Assembly: GCA_905236065.1 (NCBI GenBank)
Contig: CAJONZ010000095.1
Location: 1 to 64,000, forward strand
Direction: 5' to 3'
DNA: 64,000 nt
Origin: an uncultured Bacteroidaceae bacterium
Lineage (GTDB): Bacteria > Bacteroidota > Bacteroidia > Bacteroidales > Bacteroidaceae
Both the position numbers and the translations under genes were made by a program. The notes beneath the pieces are model-generated. The model did not search any database and had not been told where the DNA came from. It worked only from the letters and a program-made list of their open reading frames with translations. This document shows, in pieces, positions 48,873-57,645 of the stretch (the stretch's first letter is position 1; each line of letters opens with the position of its first letter).

Positions 48873-51800
48873 ATGTTCAAAAAAACAAAACATTTAATGG
48901 CGTTCTTTGCACTCGTTATGTGTGGAGGAACGATTAACGCTGCTGATGAGGATTACACAGGTCGCATCACAAATGCGAACTTGGCTTCAACAGAGGGTTG
49001 GACGCTTTCGGCAACAGGAGGTAATTGGAGCTCTATTCAAGGTTCTGCTCCTTCTTTTTGTATTGAGACTTATGCAGGATGGGGTAGTCTTGATTTGACT
49101 GTCTATTCTATGAAACAGAACGTTACATTGCCTTCTGGTAAGTATCGTGCTGAAGGTTATGCATTCTATCGTTATGGCCTGAATCACGACACTGATCCTA
49201 CAAAATCCTATGCAAAGTTTGTTGCTGGTGATTTTAGCGCTCCTGTGGTGACACTTGGAGGCGAAACGCTTGACGCAACTCTTACTGCCTATCCTAACAC
49301 TATGGGTGAGGCTTCTACGGCTTTCACAAACGGATATTATAAGAGTCAGGTTGAGTTTGCCATTGAGTCAGAAAGCACCATTGAATTCGGATACGAGGGA
49401 ACTCATGTCCTGAAGCAGTCTTGGTTCATTGCCGGACCTATCAAACTCTATCGTACTGGTGACTTCGATTACTCGCTTTACCAGGCTCAATTAGAGGGGC
49501 TGGTAAGCGATGCCAAAGCACTTCAGGGAGGGATTATGAATGGTGATGTTTCGTCTGCCCTTGATGACGTTGTCACTAAGTACGATGGAAAATCTTGCAA
49601 CAGTGTAGCAAACTACAATGCTGCATACACCGAATTGAATTCGGCTATTTCTAATGCCAGTTCCAGTATTGCCACCTATGCAGAGGCAAAGGTAATTCTT
49701 GATGCGGCTAATGCTTATGATTCATATGGTCAGGCCAGTTATGCTGGCAATGAGACTATCTCTGCCATCCAGTCTGCCTATGACGCAAGAAGCCTGACGG
49801 AAGTGACAGCCACTCAGAAGACTGCTGCAACCGCTGCACTCGCTACTGCATGTAAGGCCCAGAAACAGCCTGCTGATGGTTGCGACATGACTCCCTATAT
49901 CACTAACTCTGACTTTGATAGTGGAAATTATGACGGATGGACACGGGTAATACCTTACGGTGGCAACTGCGCTATTCAAGGTGGCTCACGCATGGAGTAT
50001 TGGGCAGGTAATGCTACTGATCGTGCTGCAGCTTCTTTCAATATTTATCAGGAACTGAACAATCTTCCGGCAGGTGCTTACACTGTTAGTGCAGATATGT
50101 ATAATTCTCTTAATGGCGAAGGTGGAGATTATACTGTTTTCTCACCCACTTGCGGTGTCTATGGCTCTTCCAGCAATGAGGAAGTGGCATTGGTAACCGA
50201 AGAAGGCACTACGCTGAAGACCTATACAACGGATGAGGTTCTTGTATTCCGTGGCAAGATGACTATCGGTACAAAGAACCCTGTTACTCCAATAGCAGCA
50301 CGTTGGTTCCTCTTTGACAATGTAAAACTGACATACGTTCGTCAGCTTACACCAGAAGAAATAGCTGCTAATATAGTTCCGGAAAGCATCAGCCTTGACC
50401 AGGAATCTGTCAACCTGAAAATTTATGGAACAGTTACACTTAATCCAACGATTCTTCCTGAGGATGCAAATGATAAGAGTGTGACATGGACTTCAAGCAA
50501 TGAGGCTGTTGCAACGGTTTCCAATGTCGGCGTTGTTAATGCTGTAGGTGTCGGCAGTGCAACTATTACAGCTACTGCTAATGGTGCTGACGGTGTAACT
50601 GCTACGGCGACAATTACCGTTACTGATGTGGATGCTGTAGCTGCACCTGCTTTCTATAGCGAAATTGCTGCTGGTGATTTCTATATTGTAAATGCTGCAA
50701 CAGGCAAATACCTCGGTGGTGCCAATGACTGGGGTACACATGCTTCAATGATTGAGCATGGTATTCCTTTCACTGTAGCTCTGAGTAACGGCAAATACAC
50801 GCTTGACTCGCATACATATAATAGTGGGACCGCTCACTTCTTGAATGGTGCGTATATTGATGGTGGAAGTGTAGAGCTTTACGTGACTCCTGTTGCTGAT
50901 GGCAAATATACTATTTCTACAGGCTCAACAAGTGGTTACTACTCAGCATACGAGAATTCTACTTATGTGGATATTCAGTCTGTTAACCCCAATAGTGTAC
51001 TTGCACAGTGGTACTTTGTTTCAAAGGCTGACCGCGACAAGTTGCTTGTTGACGCAACTGCTGAGAATCATGTAGATGCCACCTATTATATTAAGGAGGC
51101 AAACTTCAGCCGCAACTGGGGCACGACGGGCCAGAATGTCAGTGCTTGGACTGGTGATCATCAGAAGGGTGGTGACAATACCAACATGAACTCTATGGTT
51201 CAGAACGCCGCAGCCGATGTATATCAGATTATTGAGAACATTCCTAACGGTATATATACTGCAAAGGTGCAGGCCGTCACATCTGGTACTGCAAAGTTCT
51301 ATGCCAATGAGGTTGAAGCAGATATCGAAAGCAAGGACGACGTCACCAGCCAGCAGATTGCCTCTAACGCCTTTGGCGCAGGTTTCTTCACTACAACACT
51401 CCAAGTGACCGTGACCGACTGCACCCTGAAGATTGGCGTGAAGAGCGACGATACCGACAAGGTGCTCTACTTTGACAATTTTGAACTTTACATGACCGAA
51501 TACTTCGATGCATCTGCAACAATGGTAATCTCTGATGCAAAATGGGCTACATTCTGTGCTCCATTTGACGTGGTTATTCCTAAGGAAGAGGGCGTAGAAG
51601 CTTATACGATTGATCGTATAGAAGAAAATGGCTACACACTGCATAGGGAGGAAGTTGAGAATACTATTCCTGCAAATACTCCTGTTGTTTTGTATAGTGA
51701 AACTCCTGTAAACAAACCTGTTGCTGGTAAGAAGGTTGCTTATGTCGACCTTGTAGAAGGCTTACTGACAGGTGTTTATGCTGACACTCCCGCAAAGGTT

Positions 51801-52103
51801 GGTACACATGTTCTTCAGCATCGGACGGATTTGAATGGTGCCGTGGGTTTCTACGAAGTTAAGACCGAGGGTGTAACCACTGTTCCTGCTTACCGTGCAT
51901 ATCTCACTGTTCCTGCTGGTGCTAAGGCTCGTGCCTTCTTCTTCGACGGTGATGCTACCGCAATCGAAGCCGTATCAACTATCGCAGCTGATGAGATTGA
52001 GGCAATCTACACGACTGCTGGCGCACAGGTAGAGAGCCTGCAGAAGGGTTTGAACATCGTCGTACTGAAGAATGGCCAGACTCAGAAGGTATTCGTAAAG
52101 TAA
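48873..52103 (+). CDS. Large secreted/surface protein with Ig-like (BIG2-type) domain and short C-terminal sorting-like motif
   Basis: Signal peptide; ESISLDQESVNLKIYGTVTLNPTILPEDANDKSVTWTSSNEAVATVSNVGVVNAVGVGSATITATA; C-terminus EAIYTTAGAQVESLQKGLNIVVLKNGQTQKVFVK. Confidence 0.8.
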   Translation: MFKKTKHLMAFFALVMCGGTINAADEDYTGRITNANLASTEGWTLSATGGNWSSIQGSAPSFCIETYAGWGSLDLTVYSMKQNVTLPSGKYRAEGYAFYRYGLNHDTDPTKSYAKFVAGDFSAPVVTLGGETLDATLTAYPNTMGEASTAFTNGYYKSQVEFAIESESTIEFGYEGTHVLKQSWFIAGPIKLYRTGDFDYSLYQAQLEGLVSDAKALQGGIMNGDVSSALDDVVTKYDGKSCNSVANYNAAYTELNSAISNASSSIATYAEAKVILDAANAYDSYGQASYAGNETISAIQSAYDARSLTEVTATQKTAATAALATACKAQKQPADGCDMTPYITNSDFDSGNYDGWTRVIPYGGNCAIQGGSRMEYWAGNATDRAAASFNIYQELNNLPAGAYTVSADMYNSLNGEGGDYTVFSPTCGVYGSSSNEEVALVTEEGTTLKTYTTDEVLVFRGKMTIGTKNPVTPIAARWFLFDNVKLTYVRQLTPEEIAANIVPESISLDQESVNLKIYGTVTLNPTILPEDANDKSVTWTSSNEAVATVSNVGVVNAVGVGSATITATANGADGVTATATITVTDVDAVAAPAFYSEIAAGDFYIVNAATGKYLGGANDWGTHASMIEHGIPFTVALSNGKYTLDSHTYNSGTAHFLNGAYIDGGSVELYVTPVADGKYTISTGSTSGYYSAYENSTYVDIQSVNPNSVLAQWYFVSKADRDKLLVDATAENHVDATYYIKEANFSRNWGTTGQNVSAWTGDHQKGGDNTNMNSMVQNAAADVYQIIENIPNGIYTAKVQAVTSGTAKFYANEVEADIESKDDVTSQQIASNAFGAGFFTTTLQVTVTDCTLKIGVKSDDTDKVLYFDNFELYMTEYFDASATMVISDAKWATFCAPFDVVIPKEEGVEAYTIDRIEENGYTLHREEVENTIPANTPVVLYSETPVNKPVAGKKVAYVDLVEGLLTGVYADTPAKVGTHVLQHRTDLNGAVGFYEVKTEGVTTVPAYRAYLTVPAGAKARAFFFDGDATAIEAVSTIAADEIEAIYTTAGAQVESLQKGLNIVVLKNGQTQKVFVK

Positions 52104-52137
52104 TTAATTAACCATTAAAACTCAGAATTTGAAAATT

Positions 52138-52341
52138 ATGAAAAAAATGTATGTAAAGCCTGAGATGATGGCTAATGAAATCACGATGGAGTCTCTTATC
52201 TGTCTTTCACTCCAGAGTGCCGCCGCCGACGACAGCGCTGCACTGGTGAAGGAGCGCGGTACCCGCACAGAGGTAGAGGCTGAGGATCCCGAGGAGATTC
52301 TCTCTATCGAGAACGAACCCAACTACGGTTCTATTTGGTAA
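52138..52341 (+). CDS. Short acidic protein ending in Trp
   Basis: MKKMYVKPEMMANEITMESLICLSLQSAAADDSAALVKERGTRTEVEAEDPEEILSIENEPNYGSIW; good spacing after the preceding gene. Confidence 0.65.
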   Translation: MKKMYVKPEMMANEITMESLICLSLQSAAADDSAALVKERGTRTEVEAEDPEEILSIENEPNYGSIW

Positions 52342-52428
52342 TAACGCACTGAAATACATTTGGACAGGCAGACAGGGAACTTTTCCTTGTCTGCCTGTTT
52401 TTGATGCCAGCCCCTCCTTTTATTATTT

Positions 52429-52501
52429 CTACGGAGCCAAGGAGCCGGAGGAGTAGCGCCTTCGGCACTAAGGAGACTCCTTTTCCTCCTTGGCTCCGTA
52501 G
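52429..52501. repeat. Hairpin element A
   Basis: CTACGGAGCCAAGGAG (52429-52444) and CTCCTTGGCTCCGTAG (52486-52501), perfect 16-bp arms. Confidence 0.9.
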
Positions 52502-52519
52502 CCTTTTGTTGTTTCTACC

Positions 52520-52574
52520 GAGGAGCCTGAGGAGGACTTCGCATGGCGAAGTGTGAAATTCCTCCTCAGGCCTC
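52520..52574. repeat. Hairpin element B, overlapping the 3' end of the radical SAM gene
   Basis: GAGGAGCCTGAGGAGGA ... TTCCTCCTCAGGCCTC (one bulge), inner CTTCGC-ATG-GCGAAG. Confidence 0.88.
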
Positions 52575-53537
52575 AGTGTTGCTGTAGGCCATGCCTTGGC
52601 GGATGTTGCGTTCGTCCATACGTTTGCGGAGGCGTTCGGTGAATTCGTAGTTCTTGAGGCCCCAGCCGGGGGTTGCGAGGAGGGAGGCGGGGGACTGGGA
52701 GACGAAGCGTTCGAGGACGAGGTTGGGACGCAGGTGGGCAATGAAGTCGCAGAGGAGGTCGATGTATGCCTCTACGGTGTAGAGGTGGAAGTCGCTGGGG
52801 TGGGCGGCGTATTCTTCGGCCATGCGGGTGCCCTTGATGAGTTGGAGCTGGTGGAGCTTGAGGGTGGTGACGGGCAGGGAGGAGAGGATGCGGGCCTCGT
52901 CGATGATTTGTTGACGGGTCTCGCCTGGTAGGCCGAGGATGAGGTGGATGCCGACGGGGATGCCGCTGGCGGCGGTGCGACGGATGGCGTCAACGGTCTG
53001 TGCATGGGTGTGGCCCCGGTTGATGCGTCGCAGGGTGGTGTCATAGACGGATTCCACGCCGTACTCGATGAGGACGGGGTGGGTTTGGTGGAGCTGGGAA
53101 AAGTAACGGAGCAGGGGCTGGGGCATACAGTCGGGCCGTGTGCCGATGACGAGGCCGATGACGTCGGGGACGGCGAGGGCCTCCTCGTAGCGGGCCTGGA
53201 GTGTGGGGAGGTCGGCATAGGTGTTGGTGTATGCCTGGAAGTAGGCGAGGTATTTCATGGCGGGATATTTGCGGGCGAAGAATTGCTTGCCTTCCTCCAG
53301 TTGCTGGGTGATGGTCTTGGTAGTGGCGCAGTAGGCGGGGTTGAAGGTCTGGTTGTTGCAGTAGGTGCAGCCGCCCGTGCCTACCGTGCCGTCGCGGTTG
53401 GGGCAGGTGAAGCCTGCGTTGATGGATATTTTCTGGGTCTTGCAGCCCAGGAGGCCGGTGAGCCAGGGGCCATATTCGTTGTAGCGGGGTGAGGACTGCT
53501 CAGAGGTGAAATTTGTATTTTCCGATGGAGTTTTCAT
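52566..53537 (-). CDS. TIGR01212-type (YhcC-like) radical SAM protein
   Basis: ISINAGFTCPNRDGTVGTGGCTYCNNQTFNPAY...PVLIEYGVESVYDTTLRRINRGHT. Confidence 0.92.
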   Translation of the reverse strand: MKTPSENTNFTSEQSSPRYNEYGPWLTGLLGCKTQKISINAGFTCPNRDGTVGTGGCTYCNNQTFNPAYCATTKTITQQLEEGKQFFARKYPAMKYLAYFQAYTNTYADLPTLQARYEEALAVPDVIGLVIGTRPDCMPQPLLRYFSQLHQTHPVLIEYGVESVYDTTLRRINRGHTHAQTVDAIRRTAASGIPVGIHLILGLPGETRQQIIDEARILSSLPVTTLKLHQLQLIKGTRMAEEYAAHPSDFHLYTVEAYIDLLCDFIAHLRPNLVLERFVSQSPASLLATPGWGLKNYEFTERLRKRMDERNIRQGMAYSNTEA

Positions 53538-53611
53538 GCGTCTTTCTGTCAAGTTTGGGTTGCAAAGATAGAGATTTTTCGGAAAAATCGTCAAAAAGAG
53601 CACGGAAATCA

Positions 53612-53641
53612 TTGTCGGGAATGAAAAAAATCGTATCTTTG
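53612..53641 (+). promoter_or_regulatory. Promoter for rplM-rpsI: TTG-N19-TATCTTTG
   Basis: TTG at 53612 and TATCTTTG at 53634-53641. Confidence 0.65.
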
Positions 53642-53649
53642 CAAGCCGA

Positions 53650-53858
53650 TTATTATCGAGGGTCCATTTTATGGGCCTAAATCTGTGTGTGGATAGCGCA
53701 TTCTATTAGCCGGAATGGCAGTCCGTGAATCATGGGTTACAAAACCATCGGGGTGGATGCAAGCGCTCCGGTGGCACAAATCACTGCGACAAGCGTCGGG
53801 TGCTCGGTGAAAGAGAAGCCGAGATTTTACAAACTATTATTACACATTATTAAATTAA
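53650..53858 (+). promoter_or_regulatory. Candidate structured leader of rplM-rpsI
   Basis: ~200-nt 5' region with several hairpins, e.g. GGTCCAT-TTT-ATGGGCC and CTCGG-11-CCGAG (53803-53823). Confidence 0.45.
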
Positions 53859-54326
53859 ATGAACACATTAAGTTTCAAGACTGACTACGTCAACACCGAG
53901 GCTGCGAACAAGCAGTGGGTTGTTGTGGATGCAGAGGGACAGACCCTGGGTCGCCTCGCGTCTAAGGTCGCAAAGGTACTTCGTGGTAAGTACAAGCCAT
54001 GTTTTACTCCAAACATGGACTGCGGTGACAATGTTATCATTATCAATGCCGACAAGATCGTTGTATCAGGTGCAAAGGAGGCTCAGAAACTTTACATCTC
54101 TTTCTCCGGCTACGCTGGTGGCCAGAAGAGGGTTCCTTACGCAGAGATGATTAAGCGTAAGAATGGTTATGAGAAGGTTCTCCGTCACGCTGTGAAGGGT
54201 ATGCTACCAAAGGGTATTCTTGGCAGACATCTTTCCGACCCCAAACACCTCAAGATTTATGAGGGTGCGGAGCATCAGCAGGAGGCTCAGAAGCCTGTTT
54301 CACTTGATATTAACCTTTTAAAATAA
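53859..54326 (+). CDS. rplM: 50S ribosomal protein L13
   Basis: WVVVDAEGQTLGRLASKVAKVLRGKYKPCFTPNMDCGDNVIIINADKI. Confidence 0.98.
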   Translation: MNTLSFKTDYVNTEAANKQWVVVDAEGQTLGRLASKVAKVLRGKYKPCFTPNMDCGDNVIIINADKIVVSGAKEAQKLYISFSGYAGGQKRVPYAEMIKRKNGYEKVLRHAVKGMLPKGILGRHLSDPKHLKIYEGAEHQQEAQKPVSLDINLLK

Positions 54327-54338
54327 GCAATAAGGTAT

Positions 54339-54728
54339 ATGGCAGAAATGATTAATGCACTCGGTCGTCGTAAGGCCGCAGTTGCCCGCGTTTACCTTAC
54401 AGAAGGTAGTGGCAAGATTACAATCAACAAGCGCGATCTCGTAGAATATTTCCCCTCAGAACTCATCCAGTTTGTCGTAAAGCAGCCGCTCAATCTTCTT
54501 GGCGTGGCTGATAAGTATGACATCAAGGTGAATGTATATGGTGGTGGCTACACTGGTCAGAGCCAGGCCCTGCGCCTTGCTATTGCCCGTGCGCTCGTGA
54601 AGATTAACGCTGAAGACAAGAAGGCACTTCGTGCTGAAGGCTTCATCACTCGCGATGCACGTGTTGTTGAACGTAAGAAGCCAGGTCGTCCAAAGGCACG
54701 CCGTCGCTTCCAGTTCTCTAAACGATAA
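54339..54728 (+). CDS. rpsI: 30S ribosomal protein S9
   Basis: ALGRRKAAVARVYLTEGSGKITINKRDL...KKPGRPKARRRFQFSKR. Confidence 0.98.
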   Translation: MAEMINALGRRKAAVARVYLTEGSGKITINKRDLVEYFPSELIQFVVKQPLNLLGVADKYDIKVNVYGGGYTGQSQALRLAIARALVKINAEDKKALRAEGFITRDARVVERKKPGRPKARRRFQFSKR

Positions 54729-54843
54729 TCTTTATCATAGAGGTTTAGCATCTAAATTGCAGGGACTCGCGGCATAGCGGCTACTCTGCGATTGGTTAAC
54801 AAACAAAATTCTTAACTGAAAAGAAAGTAAACAAAAAGAAATT

Positions 54844-55644
54844 ATGGCAAGAATAGATTTTGACACCCTGCTTTCCGCAGGCGCACATTTTGGTCACCTC
54901 AAGCGTAAGTGGAATCCGGCAATGGCTCCTTACATCTTTATGGAGCGTAACGGCATCCACATCATCGACCTTCATAAGACGGTTGCCAAGACCGAGTTGG
55001 CAGCTGAGGCTCTGAAGCAGATTGCAAAGAGCGGCAAGCGCATCCTTTTCGTTGCAACCAAGAAGCAGGCCAAGGACATCGTTGCCGAGAAGGCACAGGC
55101 TGTTGGCATGCCCTACGTGATTGAGCGTTGGCCAGGCGGTATGCTCACCAACTTCCCAACCATCCGCAAGGCTGTGAAGAAGATGTCGAACATCGACAAG
55201 CTGTTGGCAGACGGTACTTACGAGAAGCTTTCAAAGCGTGAGAACCTCCAGATTCAGCGCAAGCGTGCAAAGTTGGAGAAGAACCTCGGTTCTATTGCCG
55301 ACCTGACTCGTCTTCCTTCGGCTCTCTTCGTCGTTGACGTGACAAAGGAGCACATCGCTGTGGCTGAGGCTAACCGTCTGGGTATTCCTGTATTTGCTAT
55401 CGTGGATACAAACTCTAATCCTAACGATATCGATTTCGTAATCCCTGCAAACGACGACTCAAGCAAGTCTGTAGAGGTTATCCTCAACGCTGTTTGCGGT
55501 GCTATCCAGGAAGGTATCGACGAGCGTAAGGCTGAGAAGGTTGACATGGAAGCTGCCGGCGAGAAGCAGGTTGAGGCAGAGGCTGAAACTGCTGTAGAGG
55601 AGGCTCCTGCAACAGAGGCTCCCGCAGAGGCAGAGGCTGAATAA
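54844..55644 (+). CDS. rpsB: 30S ribosomal protein S2
   Basis: FDTLLSAGAHFGHLKRKWNPAMAPYIFMERNGIHIIDLHKT. Confidence 0.98.
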   Translation: MARIDFDTLLSAGAHFGHLKRKWNPAMAPYIFMERNGIHIIDLHKTVAKTELAAEALKQIAKSGKRILFVATKKQAKDIVAEKAQAVGMPYVIERWPGGMLTNFPTIRKAVKKMSNIDKLLADGTYEKLSKRENLQIQRKRAKLEKNLGSIADLTRLPSALFVVDVTKEHIAVAEANRLGIPVFAIVDTNSNPNDIDFVIPANDDSSKSVEVILNAVCGAIQEGIDERKAEKVDMEAAGEKQVEAEAETAVEEAPATEAPAEAEAE

Positions 55645-55675
55645 ATAGATTTTTAATTATTAATAGTAAGAATAT

Positions 55676-56668
55676 ATGGCTATTACATTAGCAGATATCA
55701 ATAAACTCCGTCAGAAGACTCAGGCTGGTCTTATGGACTGCAAGAAAGCACTCACTGAGGCTAATGGCGATATGGAGGCAGCAATGGAGATTCTTCGCAA
55801 GAAGGGTCAGCTTGTGGCTGCAAAACGTTCTGACCGCGAGGCAGCTGAAGGCTGTGTGCTTGCAAAGGTTGATGGTAAATTCGGTGCAATGATTGCACTC
55901 AAGTGCGAGACTGACTTCGTTGCCAAGAATGCCGATTTCGTTGCGCTTGCAAACGCTGTCATCGATGCAGCCGTTGCAGCAAAGGCTAAGACACTCGACG
56001 AGGTGAAGGCTCTGACTATCAACGGTGAGACTGTGGCTGATGCCGTAACGAACCGTTCAGGTGTGACTGGCGAGAAAATGGAACTTGACGGCTACGTAAC
56101 TGTTGAGGGCGAGAACATCGTCGCTTACAACCACATGGCTGGAAACTTCCTTTGCACACTCGTGGCACTGAACAAGCCGGCTGACGAGCAGGTGGGCAAG
56201 AACATTGCCATGCAGGTTGCTGCCATGAATCCTGTTGCCCTTGACGAGGCTTCCGTTCCTCAGGCTACCAAGGATGCAGAGCTCAAGGCTGACATTGAGA
56301 AAGCAAAGGAGAACCAGATTGCCAAGGCAGTTGAGGTTGCCCTGAAGAAGGCAGGCATCAACCCTGCCCATGTTGACAGCGAAGACCACATCGAGTCTAA
56401 CCAGGCTAAGGGTTGGATTACGGCTGAGGATGCTGCCAAGGCTCGTGAAATCAAGAAGACCGTTGCCGAGGAGAAGGCTGCAAGCCTGCCAGAGCAGATG
56501 ATTCAGAACATTGCTCAGGGTATGCTCAACAAGTTCTTCAAGGAGAACTGCCTCCTCGACCAGGCTTACATCGACGACAGCAAGATTTCTGTGAAGCAGT
56601 ATCTCCAGTCTGTTGACAAGGAGCTTACCATCACTGACTTCAAGCGTTACACACTTCGCGCTGAGTAA
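55676..56668 (+). CDS. tsf: Elongation factor Ts
   Basis: LADINKLRQKTQAGLMDCKKALTEANGDMEAAMEILRKKG. Confidence 0.98.
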   Translation: MAITLADINKLRQKTQAGLMDCKKALTEANGDMEAAMEILRKKGQLVAAKRSDREAAEGCVLAKVDGKFGAMIALKCETDFVAKNADFVALANAVIDAAVAAKAKTLDEVKALTINGETVADAVTNRSGVTGEKMELDGYVTVEGENIVAYNHMAGNFLCTLVALNKPADEQVGKNIAMQVAAMNPVALDEASVPQATKDAELKADIEKAKENQIAKAVEVALKKAGINPAHVDSEDHIESNQAKGWITAEDAAKAREIKKTVAEEKAASLPEQMIQNIAQGMLNKFFKENCLLDQAYIDDSKISVKQYLQSVDKELTITDFKRYTLRAE

Positions 56669-56697
56669 TCAGTTCTCAACGTCATATTACAAAGAAA

Positions 56698-56728
56698 AGG
56701 GATGCATCGGTAAAACGGTGCATCCTTT
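56698..56728 (+). terminator. Stem-loop terminator after tsf
   Basis: GGATGCATCG-GTAAAA-CGGTGCATCC followed by TTTCATTT. Confidence 0.8.
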
Positions 56729-56821
56729 CATTTATCCCCCTCCTAAACCTCCCGAAGCCTCCTTTGGGGTTGGGCTAAATTTGCGTAATCTTTGTTCTAA
56801 AAAATTGGTGGTATTGTTCGC

Positions 56822-57481
56822 TTATTCTTTCTGGGTGCGTTCTATTTTTGTTTCAAAGAAACGTACCTTCATCATTTGTTTTTCCACTTCCTTTTGTTGC
56901 TCCTTTACGTCGGCAAAAAGTTTTGCCAGTTGATAGCATTGTTCAACGGCAAGGGCATCCTCGCCTGTGGCATCGGGCGGAAGCAAGGCTGAACTGCCTC
57001 GTGCGTCTCCGATGGCAATCTGTGTGAAGTGGTATTTGCGGTTGGCATCAATGCTCACAATCTGCATGGTGCCCTCCTCGTTGACCTCTGCAAAAAATTT
57101 CAGGTGCGTCTTGCTGCCAGCCTGTGACGCTACCACATAATTGCCCACACTTTGATATTTCTCATCCTTTTCAAGCACGAATTTCTTTTTCATATCCTCC
57201 AGGTCGAGACGTTTGAAAGTCAATGCGCTGTCTGCTTTGGCAAAGGCAAATTTCGCCTCTTGCAGTTGTAGTGAGTCAGAGAAAATCAGTGCCGCTTTTC
57301 TGCATTCAATCTCTTTCGGGTATGTCCGTCGCAAGGAGTCAATCAGCTGGTAGGCATCCTCGTAACGGTTTTGGTTCATGGCGGTACGTGCCTCATTAAG
57401 CAGGTCGTTAGCTTTTTCTGTGCTGCTGGGACCGCAACTGAGCAGGGCGGCAGAAAACACTGTCAATAGAAATTTCTTCAT
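56822..57481 (-). CDS. Putative lipoprotein with TPR-like N-terminus
   Basis: MKKFLLTVFSAALLSCGPSSTEKANDLLNEARTAMNQNRYEDAYQLIDSLRRTYP. Confidence 0.7.
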   Translation of the reverse strand: MKKFLLTVFSAALLSCGPSSTEKANDLLNEARTAMNQNRYEDAYQLIDSLRRTYPKEIECRKAALIFSDSLQLQEAKFAFAKADSALTFKRLDLEDMKKKFVLEKDEKYQSVGNYVVASQAGSKTHLKFFAEVNEEGTMQIVSIDANRKYHFTQIAIGDARGSSALLPPDATGEDALAVEQCYQLAKLFADVKEQQKEVEKQMMKVRFFETKIERTQKE

Positions 57482-57645
57482 GGTTATGTTGGTTTGTGTA
57501 TATGGGTAGGGTAGGCGGAATGCTCCGCAGACCTGTTTTCGTTTATAATGGGCAAATTTACATCTTTTTTCTTTATTTTTTCACTGATTTCGACGAAAGT
57601 TGCAGATTTTAGCTAACTTTGCAGAAAAATAGCATAATATTGAAC

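Noticed and set aside
52566-53537. RiPP maturase role for the radical SAM gene next to the short peptide
   Set aside because: The sequence matches the TIGR01212/YhcC type rather than SPASM peptide maturases, and it is on the opposite strand.
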